NCBI RefSeq assembly: GCF_001949145.1
Contig: NW_019091388.1
Location: 824,230-849,716, forward strand
Length of the DNA: 25,487 nt
Source: Acanthaster planci
Lineage: Eukaryota; Echinodermata; Asteroidea; Valvatida; Acanthasteridae
Reading direction: 5' to 3'
Made by a program: the position numbers and the translations under genes. Shown here piece by piece: positions 10,509-21,800 of the stretch (positions are counted from its first letter, which is position 1; the number at the start of each line of letters is the position of its first letter). A model generated the notes under the pieces. It ran no database searches and was not told the DNA's origin. It saw nothing but the letters and a program-made list of their open reading frames with translations.

Positions 10509-11017
10509 TTAACCACTTCGTGNNNNNNNNNNNNNNNNNNNNNNNNNNNNNNNNNNNNNNNNNNNNNNNNNNNNNNNNNNNNNNNNNNNNNNNNNNNNNN
10601 NNNNNNNNNNNNNNNNNNNNNNNNNNNNNNNNNNNNNNNNNNNNNNNNNNNNNNNNNNNNNNNNNNNNNNNNNNNNNNNNNNNNNNNNNNNNNNNNNNNN
10701 NNNNNNNNNNNNNNNNNNNNNNNNNNNNNNNNNNNNNNNNNNNNNNNNNNNNNNNNNNNNNNNNNNNNNNNNNNNNNNNNNNNNNNNNNNNNNNNNNNNN
10801 NNNNNNNNNNNNNNNNNNNNNNNNNNNNNNNNNNNNNNNNNNNNNNNNNNNNNNNNNNNNNNNNNNNNNNNNNNNNNNNNNNNNNNNNNNNNNNNNNNNN
10901 NNNNNNNNNNNNNNNNNNNNNNNNNNNNNNNNNNNNNNNNNNNNNNNNNNNNNNNNNNNNNNNNNNNNNNNNAACCATACGTCTCCGATTTTGGAGTCCC
11001 TGGCTGGTAGTGGTTAA
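10509..11017 (-). mobile_element. TTAA element copy, interior lost in assembly gap
   Basis: The left end reads TTAACCACTTCGTG and the right end GGCTGGTAGTGGTTAA, preceded by the reverse complement of GGGACTCC..ATCGG..ACGTA, which also opens the copy at 15160. Both ends carry TTAA, consistent with a TTAA target duplication. The orientation is opposite to the copies at 15160 and 21597. The interior is 450 Ns. Confidence 0.85.
10523..10972. other. Assembly gap (450 N)
   Basis: An uninterrupted run of N inside a TTAA element. With the sequenced ends the element would be 509 bases, close to the 534 and 575 of the other copies, so the gap probably holds only element interior. Confidence 0.95.
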
Positions 11018-11580
11018 GGGCATCAGTTTGTATGAGCTTTTAAACAATTTTGGACATTAATTTAGCAAAATGTCAGTGCAACACAAATGTATAACTGTTT
11101 GAAGAGGCTCTGACTTGGATGCAACCTTTGACAAGATCGATCCTCAAGTTATGAATCCGCAGAAAAAAAAGTGGATGGAATACACTGTAGATGATCAAAA
11201 TCACTTTTATTAAAAAAAAATTGAAAAATTCCCACCCTAAAATTTTGGACCCAAAAATGTAAAAAGAAAAAAAAAAGATATTCCCACCTACCAAACCTAG
11301 TTTTTCCCCAATGTAATAGGGAGCACAGCTTTTACTGTATTTGGCCTTATGCATATGTTTTGCCAAATGGCCTATCCATGGTCACCTCTCGGTGGTGCAC
11401 CCCAGTATGAATCACTCCACTACAAACATCAACATTTAGTTATCCTTTCCATTTGGACAAATGAAAACCAAGACTTTACAACTACTTGGTATCAGTATAC
11501 AGGTTGCCAGTTGTCATCTTTTTTTTGTTTATTCAACTTGAATGGGAATTATTCATTTATATAATCATTCCAGATCTATT

Positions 11581-11700
11581 ACACTGCAAACACTGTGGTG
11601 TTAATTTTACACCCTTCAAATCTGGATCCAGTGCTGGCTAATATTAACTCCACAGGTGTTAAATTAATAGCAACTTTACACCACAGCATTAGCAGAGTGT
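11581..11700. mobile_element. Short inverted-repeat element (MITE-like), 120 bp
   Basis: The left end ACACTGCAAACACTGTGGTG and the right end, reverse complemented, ACACTCTGCTAATGCTGTGG form imperfect terminal inverted repeats of about 25 bases, with further GGTGTTAA blocks inside. No clear target duplication is visible. Confidence 0.5.
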
Positions 11701-11984
11701 GTCAAATGCAGGAAATAGCCGTAAGAAATCTCAACTCCAACTTCTGTCGTGGGCAAAAAGCTGTAGGAATTTCATCAGTTCAGTTTTCCAGCATTTGTTC
11801 CAGAAATGTGAAGGTCTGCTATAACATCACCAATGCCGGTGTTTGCTGTTGGCATTTATCAATAACTGTGTTCCATTTTTAACCGAGTGTGGAATGTGAC
11901 AATGTATTGGTGCCTCCCAATGGATACATGATCACTTCATACTGGGGGGAAACTTCCAGTACTGATGGAATCACTCGGCCAGCT

Positions 11985-11990
11985 TTTATT
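11985..11990 (-). promoter_or_regulatory. Candidate poly(A) signal of the RhoGEF gene
   Basis: AATAAA on the minus strand, about 170 bases past the RhoGEF stop codon, the first such motif in that direction. Another lies at 11528-11533. Use is inferred from position only. Confidence 0.4.
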
Positions 11991-12156
11991 CAGCAAAACT
12001 GCTAAGAGCCATTTCCTTGACTCAGTAGTGGCTCTGAATGCTAACACTGTTAAAACAGATTTCCTGAGTGTGTGGTAATTACAACCCTAACTTGTTAGAA
12101 AATACGATCAAGACTGTGCTTGAAAACATCTGGACACAGACTGCTGTCTCACCTCC

Positions 12157-12825
12157 TCAGAAAAATATGATGTTCTGCTCCTTGCCCTGCTTATTGTTCA
12201 TTTTGCTGGATCCCTGGTTGGATTTGGAGGACCCCGTGGACATCCGGTTCCCATTGCGTGTCATTGCAGGGGATGAGCTCTTCGCTGACGAGGCAAGAGA
12301 TGAGAGTTTTGTGGGGATCATCTGCTGAGGTTTGTTAGAGGAGGAAGAGGAGGGCTGGATGGAAGCCAACGAAGAGAGCTTCAAGGGGAGCTGCTGCTGG
12401 ACCAGCCCGCTGGATCCCTGCAGCTCGTTGGTGGCACTCAGCAGGTGCTCCGGCACTGCATCCCGCCTCCTGCCGCCGACAGTCTTCTCTGGGGACAATG
12501 AGGAGGAGGATGACAAGAATGATGATGGTGGTTCACTGGGCGCTCTGCTGTCGCTCATCCCTCGGTGCTTCATGATGGACTTGGGGCTCTCAGCCTGTGC
12601 CCCATGACCAGCATGGGTGCTGTTCTCATTATAGGATATGTCTCCAAAGGCTATTCTCCTAAGGCTTTGGTCTGAGGCCTTCACACCACTAAAAGGAGGC
12701 TCATAGGGCTTCCCTTCCCCAACTGACTCTCGTTTACTCCTATCTTTGGTGTCAGGCGTCCTCCCTTTACCATCCTTAGAGTCCAGATTTTTATCTGAAG
12801 TTGTACTGCTGCTCCGTCCCTTGTC
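12157..12825 (-). CDS. RhoGEF last exon: Ser-rich C-terminal tail and stop
   Basis: The acceptor is TTTGTCTAG before GACAAGGG. It encodes 222 residues: a Lys/Asp/Ser-rich start (DKGRSSSTTSDKN), IAFGDISYNE, PKSIMKHRG, several poly-Ser runs, two similar segments LPLKLSSLASIQ and IPTKLSSLASSA, then GKEQNIIFF and TGA. The tail is probably disordered. The short hydrophobic end recalls the C terminus of ARHGEF2. The intron before it (12826-13641) holds an 18-bp minisatellite and a decayed SINE. Confidence 0.92.
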   Translation of the reverse strand, partial: DKGRSSSTTSDKNLDSKDGKGRTPDTKDRSKRESVGEGKPYEPPFSGVKASDQSLRRIAFGDISYNENSTHAGHGAQAESPKSIMKHRGMSDSRAPSEPPSSFLSSSSSLSPEKTVGGRRRDAVPEHLLSATNELQGSSGLVQQQLPLKLSSLASIQPSSSSSNKPQQMIPTKLSSLASSAKSSSPAMTRNGNRMSTGSSKSNQGSSKMNNKQGKEQNIIFF

Positions 12826-15800
12826 CTAGACAAATGTAATCAAAAATCTTTCACAATTAATCAAGAAACGTAATTGCTTGCTCACCCAATGCTGGGGGTT
12901 ATTGTTTACAGTGCATAACACTCAATACGTATTTTACAGGTTAACTATATACATGTAAGAGCGGTAAGCAAATCCTGATTTGGAGTACACACATCAGTGA
13001 TGCTATCTATAGTATCTCAAAAATTCTGATGCAGTAGTGAAACCCAGTGTGTATCAAGGTGGAGTTTGTTTCATGCATAATACTTTGCTCTTATGCCTAT
13101 GCTGGCTATTGATAACGTGCTGGCTATTGATAACATGTTGGCTATTGATAACATGTTGGCTACTGACAACATGCTGGCTATTGATAACATGCTGAAGACT
13201 GTGATAGCAGAAGGGTAGCATACAAAAAAGAAATAACACTACCAATAATTTCACTCAGCAAAGTTTTGTGTCACTCTACAAAACCCTGAGATGAAGTAAA
13301 GCGGCCACAGCTTAAGAGTTCCATGGAAACACAGCGATGAAGTATAAATGGTGAACGAAACAATCGGTCCAACCATGGATATCACAGACCAGTGACTGGG
13401 GTTTTCAATTCTTGATCTGGGGTCTCAATCCAGCAACAGTCATGTCCTTAGGCAACCTTATTTACCCACACTTGCCTCTCTCCATTAAGACATTTATCCT
13501 GTGTGGGCCTTTATCGAAGAAATCTCACAGGAGAGAGAAACACGCTAAAAATAAAGCTGGAACACAGCTGTATGAAGAGCCACACGGGCTGAGGAACAAC
13601 ATGTTTAAAAGACATCCTAGGCATAAAAGTTCATTTCTTACCCCTCGTTTTGGTAGTGAGGCCAACCCTTGTGTACCCATGGAGTAAGCTTTAGCGCGGG
13701 GCTTGGGAACAACTCCACCCAGTGATTCAATCCTCTTGTTCGCTTCCAGCAACTGTGATCTCATGCTGCCAGGGGGAGAACAGAATCAAGACATTGTCAA
13801 ATGAAAGGTTTCTAAGACCTTTCTGAAACTCCCTACAAAGACTAGATAAACAGCTTATGAGGGTGTTACCATGCAAACAGACTGCACCCGATGTGGGAGT
13901 GGGTGGCCTGTTAATGGATGAACGCCCTTTAAAAGCACTGAGTATATTGATAATTGCATCCAACATGCCACACTTTATTTTTTCTTCCCTTTATGATTTA
14001 AATGGTGTAATTTTTGAATTCGAAAATGCACAGAAAGTATGACTCTATTGATTTCAAACTCCTTATTTGCAAATGCTTGAGTTTAACAGGCCTGTTAAAA
14101 AATGACATTTTCCCCACACGATTCTCTGATTTGTTGAGATAAGCTTGAAAGCATTCCCAGAGACACTTCAAAAGAAGCATGTTAGGGGACCCTCGGCCCA
14201 ACTTTGTGCGCAATCTTCAGACACCGCTTTTTGAATTAAAGATAAATAACAATTCACATGATTAACATGACAACAGTAAGAATCCCAAAGCCTTGTGGTG
14301 ACACTTCTTGAGCAAAGTAGGAAAAAAGTTGAGGAGAGCCATTCAAAGGCTTCACTACTTTGTTACACCAGTAAAAAAAGCAAAACCTTGCCAGCGCCCT
14401 CGGTCAAACAAACACCAAGAATACTACTTTTTAATATTTCTTTACAAAAAAATTTCTGAACTGTCATCCGTACCTTTCATAAGCCGTTTCTTTCTTGGAT
14501 GTAATCGACTGTGGCAGGAAATAAAGGAAACTGACTTAGTATCGGCAAGATCAACATTTATACCAGCTACCACATATGCTTGAATAATGACACACAGTTT
14601 GTGTCATGACTGATGAGTGTTGTCACTCACCAAGAGGGAGTTGAGATGTTTCAGGAGGTGGTTGACGCTAACTACATGGTCCGGTGTGACAGCAGTTTTA
14701 TCGTCTTTCAACATGCCCTCTGGTATGTCCTCACTCGTGGAGCTGAAGCTGTCCACAGTCAGTCGGCTGGAGTTGTCTGAGAACCTGTCCTGACTCCCTG
14801 GCTCCTGTAAAAAAAATACATAACAGACCTCTCTCATGATACACTTTTATAAATATCACCAGGCTAAATGCCACTCTACACTCAGCACATATGCATTTGT
14901 GGTGTGACACCAGGAAGCAACTGAGGTGAAATTAAACACAATTATAATCTGTCCAACTATGTGAATTTGTGGTGTGAGTTTTTGCTTTGATATCACAGAT
15001 TGAACAAACTTTTTTACAATAAAACTGAAGACTATTCAGCTCTGTGTCCATGAAGTAAAGAAGGAAAGATGTGATAGAAGGTTGCTGACTACTGTACAGG
15101 GCCACTTAATTACTTCAGTCTTATCACTGTCTCTGTTTTGGGATCTAAACTGTTTGCATATTCACTACCAGCCGGGGACTCCGAAATCGGCGACGTACGG
15201 TTTATATGCGTGGCTGGGGTCTCCTAACTCGGACAAAGGGAACAGGGCCTTGTAACAAAAGACCGTACTCTGAACAAAAGACCAGACTATTGGGCATAAC
15301 TGACATTTTTTCACTCTCAAAAATGGAGATAATCCAGCCTTGTTGTGAACAAAAGAGTGAGTGGATTTCCACTGGGGAAAAAAACGCTCCACCACCGCAG
15401 CGATGAGCCACACAGCACCGCTGCATGCTAATCTGGCCACTATTGAAAAGAGGTCAACAGTGCACTGAGCCAGATTCGTGAACAAAAGAAAGTTACATAA
15501 CACCGCACAATCTGGGCTCTTTTTACAAGGCTGCCGGCCTGGCTGAAATACTCAGGCATCAATAGATTTTGTCTGTCAGGCAAGAGCGGACACCAGACAG
15601 TCCTTCACGTGTTTGTAAGTGTCCAGTAAATAAAGATAGGAATTTTTAAGGAATTTTGAAAACACAAAAAAACAATAATTATCCCGGACCAGTGTCATCA
15701 ACATTGATAACTGCCCCCAGCAGCAAGTGGTTAAGCCTGGATCTCTACTTTACCTTCCCATGCATGTGTAGCCTGTCCTGATAGCTATCAGACAACAGGT

Positions 15801-18800
15801 TAGGGTCAGAGCCTTGCTGAGCAGGGTGGTGACTGTCCGACTCATCCGTAAGCTTCCCCTCAGCCTTGGCCAAGTCAGGGAAGCTGTAACTGCGGTTGTC
15901 TGTCTCCCTGGTGCTGGCAACAAAACGCTTCTTGGCCACAGCACCTGCAGAGGATTCAGTAGAAGTTATAGTCTCCTTCAGTTCTTTCGTCCTGAATCCT
16001 GGAGGTTATCTCTAGGAGTGTTAGAGGAATCCAATAACAGCAAAACAAGTGCAGCCTGCTGTATTCATCAGGCAGCATGGCAACGTCAGGAAATTCCCCT
16101 AAAATGCCCAGGAGTATAATTTGGTGTCTTTCCATTTAAAATACCTTACACAAGAAGTACAACACAAGAAAATCAGCTAGTCTAAGCAAAAATTGTCAGC
16201 CTGAGTAGACTTCAACATCAAGCAAGGAAAGATATTTTTTAAAACATGGGCCAGACCTTGTGATTCTGCCCCCAGAGTAACTTGGTGTTAAGGTGTTACA
16301 AAGGACTGTCTTGTTGAACATGTAATGACAATGTTTCAACTACAAAAAATGTGTACACTGGGCTTTCATTTTGAAAAACTTTACTGCTACAAATTGATCT
16401 TGAGTTGGATTTTTTTTACCTCATATATTACTCTACCCTCCTAGTAACAGTACAGACTGAACTTGAAATGACGTCAAATATGACAGAGTTGACAAGCAAC
16501 CAACCTTGCTGTTTGTCAAAGCCACCAAAGGTTTCAGCACGTTTTGGTAGGGCAGGGGCTTGGAATAAGCCGCTTTCTCGTTCACCAGCGCTGCTAGCAC
16601 TACGAGTCAACCCCACCCCAGCACTGTAGACTGCTGTGGTAAGGCGATGTGCTGCAGGATAGATTAAGAAGTGACAGGCACTAGGTTGTCAGTCCTCAGT
16701 GAATGTACATATATGCTATCTGCCTTGAGCAGAAGCACCTCCCCCTATCAGTCGAAAAGAGCCATGTTGGTAGGGAGTGTTCATTTTGTTGGTAGCGACT
16801 CAATGGTAACTATACATTTCATGGTTATTTGTGAACCAGTGAAGAGTTGTTCCCGCTGTTGCAAGGAAAACAACAAGAAAACTGTGGCCTCTCTTGGTCC
16901 CGCTCAGAGCTCATAGGTTATTCTGCCACAATAAAACAACTATTCCACATCCAAAAGCTTAGAAGTAGATAAATTTAATCAGCAAGTAAAATTCTCGGCT
17001 GCCCTGAAACCTTTTAAGTCATAAATCAAAATAAAGCTATCATTAAAGGCACTTTGAAATTCTCAATTCCAAAATGTTTATTTTTTTTAATGTTGTCTCC
17101 CAAATGCACTGAATCTTTCCTAAAAGATAATTTGCCACAATAATTTCATTTGTTTCAAGAATAATGAATACATTTTGAATTAGCCCCGTTACTAAGGGGA
17201 CTGACTCCCAATACAATGTATAGTGCATTATCGTACCACACACAGACAAACAGATGAGCAAAGACTAACCTTCAGCTATGGCAGCCAGCAGAATCTGTTT
17301 AGCTTCCTGCATCTGAGCGTCGCTATCAACTATCACAGATGATTTCAACTAAATCACAACAAAATCAGGTATTATTGGTTTTACTTTACTTTACACTTTA
17401 TTCCTACAATATTTGTGTTAATATTGGATCACTGGACATTCTTTACACAGTGACCTTTGATTTGACATACTACATTGTATGTCATTCCATTTCTTCCCCC
17501 CCCCCATTTTTCTAGACCAACTTTGGCAAACAAACTTGAATGTTCAGCAACCTCAGTTTGGGCCGACCTAGGCCAGGCACCAAAGGATTATTGTGTTTGC
17601 ATCCTGCTTTCTTTACAGCTTGTAAAAGTTGTGACTATAGGTTTGTACACTGGTTTTGTTTTGCAAACTGGAATTTCAATGGTCTTTTTGTCCAAGGTTT
17701 TCAGAATATGTACATACGGTTCCCAAGGCATCATCTTTGCTGAGTGTGTCCTTCAATTCCTCTACTAGCTTAGCTTTCTCCTCCATGATCTCATTCAACT
17801 GGTTGTCCTTCTCTTGCATTTGTTCTGAAAACAAAGTCAACAAACAAAATCAACCATTTCTGTTTGTCTTATTCCTTCACGACACTCAACACCTTAGGTT
17901 CAGTTTGAGAACTAACGAAGCCAATGGTTATTTTGAGAGAGAACACGAACAAATACGCCATTTTAAGAACCTATTCTCATCGATGCACTGTACCAGAAAG
18001 TGGCCTATAACATGGTAAGTTACTGTTCATCATCACTGCCAGGCCCTAATCCAAGAACAACCCAAGAGGCAAAGTGGCTTGGCTGGCCTAGTTGGCCTAA
18101 GCCACAGTCTCTTCTGGAAGGCCAAGACCACTGCCTGTAATAACTACTGCAATGTTGCTCCTACCAAGCAGTTTCTTGATCTTAGCGGCTCTTGCCTCTG
18201 CAGCACGCTTCTCTTCATCTGTCTCTGCATCTTCTCCTACACCTTCATCTGAAATCACAAGAAGATTGAAACCAAATCATTTATCCTGGGTAATTCTGCA
18301 CAGATCGTCCAAGTCCAGCCTGTTTGAGCTGTGGTATGAATGTGGACTGCTTTTTCTCCACGAGGGATCAATTTCTAGCTCTGCTGTTTGCAACATTCAA
18401 CACTAAAGATCATCACTGTGTGTTTAAAGCAGTAACACAGATATGCCATGGTTACTGTGACAGCTTAGACCCCTTAACTAGAGGATGTATGCATGCACAA
18501 ATTTCCTATTGACTTGTTAAACATGAAACTTGTTACCAAAGAGTTTTCTGCTTTCTTAAAGATTCTCACAGTAAGCACAGCCACCCAACAGGGCCAAAAT
18601 CTTTCCAGCCAGGAATAGATAGTCACATTCTGAGCAAATTGGTTGTGTTCTAGTTAGCGGTTTTCACCAAATGAACTGAGCAGTATAAACTCTAGGGAGC
18701 TGAGATGATTTTGAAATGCTTTACGTGCCTAACTAGCAAAAGTTATTAGTAACTTGGCATCTTGAGTTCAATGATAATGTCAAGACTGATTTCAGTGACA

Positions 18801-21800
18801 GTGATAAAATATCTAGGAGTACTTCCAATTCATTTGTATTGAAACCTCATCACTCTCCCTCCCAAATGACTCACCTTCATCAGGACAGTCATGGATGGCC
18901 TGTTCCAGGATTTCCTTCCAACGTTTTCTTTTTTCTGGAGTGTCACAGTTGACCTCATACATCTCAGGTGCAATCTTGTTGGGACTGATCAGGTACATGC
19001 TGCACTTGTCAATGGCCACATCCCGCACCATAAGCTTGTACAGGTTGATCACAGGTGGCTGGAGAAGAGGTTAACAGGTAACAGGTCAATAATTCAAGGT
19101 CCAAGGGTTAAATATAAGCAGGCCTACAGTCAAGACAGTAGGCTCACTGTCAGATCGAGGGGATACTATAATATAAGTAACAGCTGTACTTGTATAAGAA
19201 ACCGTCCCATGTACTACTACCTGGACAGGTAAATGCTGAAGCTGATGAAATCTAGACTAGAGCACGAAGACAGTCTTATCATCCATGAGGGTCATGCACT
19301 AGATTAGTAATGTTAGACAAACCCAGGGAACTTATTGTGGAAGACTAGGAAGTTGCCTGCCTTTTTCTATTTTGTTTCATGGTGAAGACTTTGGCTGCCC
19401 TCTACAGAAATCAGTATTATTATAAAAAGTGAAAATACACAGCATCTGCATTTGACGTGTTTTTCCCTATTTCAATTAAAAACACACACACACACATGTG
19501 TATTTGCCTGCAACTAGGGACCCCCTATTGTTCCTCTTTTGTTTGTACTTTAACTTTTTTAGAAGACCACCCATATGTTTTGTACACAATTATCAATCGG
19601 GGACCCTCTGTCAATTGGGACCTTATTGTTTTCTATTGTTCAGGGTCCCCAACTGAATGCAGAAACAAACTCACACGCACAAAACCGGTGTAGAAATGAT
19701 ACCTTGTTATCCTGGGAGGCAAAGGTGTATTTCTGGTTGTTTTCCTGAAGGAAGATGATGACATCGCTGAGCACAACGGCAACGACTTCTGTCAGCCGTC
19801 CCCTAGCTGACTTCCACTTCAGCTCCCCTTCATGCCTCAGCTTTCGATTGCTGGACAACAGGTCTGATTTCTGAGGATGCAAGAAGTAGGTGTCACAGAG
19901 TTATCACATCTCAGAGACTTCCAACACAGATGAATTAGGTCACATCACTTTTTGGTGGGGGGAGGGAGTGTTACGGTTTCTGACACATAATTGGGGGTTC
20001 GAATCCACCAACTGGCCCCAGGTTGTGGCCTTGGGAAAGCCGCTTCACTTCTACTTGCCTTTCTCCAACTTGGGCTATACATGTGCACCAACAGTAGATG
20101 ACAAATGACACACAATGGACTCTCATCTCACCCAGGGGGAAAAAGAAATATTCACAGCTGTCTCATGCCACTGAAACAGGAGATTAAGCACCAGCCAGAT
20201 GGGCCATATTGGTTCATGACAGACTATATGATATAAACATCACTCAAGTACGTAGTTGGAATATGTCTAGCCTGTTAACATTACACAGCCTGACATTTTT
20301 AGTTGTGTAGCATTAAGCAACTGCTATAGTGAAACATGACAATGGGATGTTCACACAAAAAACTTCTCCATAAAATTCAAACATGCTTGCTACGTGCTGA
20401 AACTAGCTTCGCTGTGTCTACCTCACCCCAAAGATTCTTCCAAATTCATCAGAAGTTGGGGAGTATTTGGCTGAGTTAGAGAACGCAAAGCCCAGCCACT
20501 ATGAACTTACATAGGCTTGATGGCCACTGAAAGCTCAGTCAACAGAGGTAGTTGCAGATGATCAAAAAAACCTTTTTTGAAAAAAATGCTTAGTAACCAG
20601 TTATGCCAGCCCCAATATCACCGTTTATACCACCTGGTTCTAAACATGAACTCATTCCTTCCTTGTGTTTTTGCAGCCTGCCTCACCTTGAATTTCTTGC
20701 CACTTTTCAGGATGCCTGTGGACCTAGCCTCCAGCTTGTTATAGATTTCCATCAGTCTCTGGTGTCGTTCGTACTCTTTGACCTGAACATTCACATCTTG
20801 GCATATGTTCTACAAACACGTGGGCAGAGACAGTTCCAAAATGAGGACACACACTGAGTAACAAAACAAACCCCAAGCAAACAAACCCTCTCCAACCCCT
20901 CTCGCAACCAACTAAGCCTCGCCTCTTCATATTCTGCAATTATGAGAGAAATACAGAAATGCAACAAAGACTGGGCAGAAGGGAGTACATTGTCAACTAA
21001 TTGATTTCTGAGGCATACTGCACGACCTGGAACTAAACCACCTCCAGCAGACTTTATCAGTGACCAGAATTAGGGAGTCATCACTAGAGTAGCATCTCAT
21101 TCTGAGTGAGTTGTACACATGCGATAAATCTTTCTTTGACTAAAAGGGTGCTCTGATTGGCCAAAATACAAGTACAACTTTCAGAAGGCAATGATACAAT
21201 GCATGCGCGAGTGAGATGTTGCCCCAGAATTGGTGTCTCATTAGTCCACAGCAAATCTCATGTACACTCACTTTGATAAGCTGCAATGCTTTCTGGAGGT
21301 TTGGGATTTCACTTTTGTCCACTTTGGTACCTGTGGAAAATGACATTGAATCAACTTGTGCAGAACCTGGTGGTTCATAAATCAATTACAAAAGGTGAAG
21401 GATAAATAATGAGAATGCAGTAAGTACATCACAGTATGGATGTTGGCAAATATTGTTGAAGTTTTGTACTGACAAAGGAAAAGATTGTCAGAACTGAGTC
21501 CTGGAATCTAATTGCTGAAACTTGGAAAGAAACTTCTTGTTGCTGATCCTGAATAAACCTGATCACTCATCCTACTACCAAAATGATGAATTGACATTAA
21601 CCACTTCCTGTGGGGGTGACCGGTTTTGGACACATACATGTAGGCTTTATACACGAAGCCAGGGAGCCCGAAAGCAGACCAAAGAGCTGGGCCTTATAAC
21701 AAAAGACCGTACTCCAAACAAATGACTGAACTTCTGGGAATTGCAAACATTTTTTCAGTTGTCAATAGCAGAGGAAATCCGTCACTGTTTTGAAAGATTA

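Larger units (their letters stand above)
11018..12156. other. 3' flank and 3'UTR side of the RhoGEF gene
   Basis: No coding region seen. It contains a 120-bp inverted-repeat element (11581-11700) and a minus-strand AATAAA at 11985-11990. The part next to 12157 should be RhoGEF 3'UTR. Confidence 0.6.

Noticed and set aside
10451-11060. Long open frames spanning the N gap
   Set aside because: They are open only because N runs contain no stop codons.
12332-12607. Acidic 91-codon open frame on the + strand
   Set aside because: It is the antisense shadow of the Ser-rich RhoGEF tail; runs of Glu/Asp arise from reverse-complemented Ser codons.
13102-13191. CRISPR-like array
   Set aside because: Units are directly adjacent with no spacers and the DNA is eukaryotic.
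13054-13254. HVINSQ-repeat small protein on the minus strand
   Set aside because: A by-product of the 18-bp minisatellite; there is no promoter or splice context and the rest of the frame is unremarkable.
19515-19650. Possible inverted-repeat element with GGGACCCC ends
   Set aside because: Several short GGGACC blocks occur in both directions, but the matches are under ten bases and no consistent arms or target duplication can be drawn.
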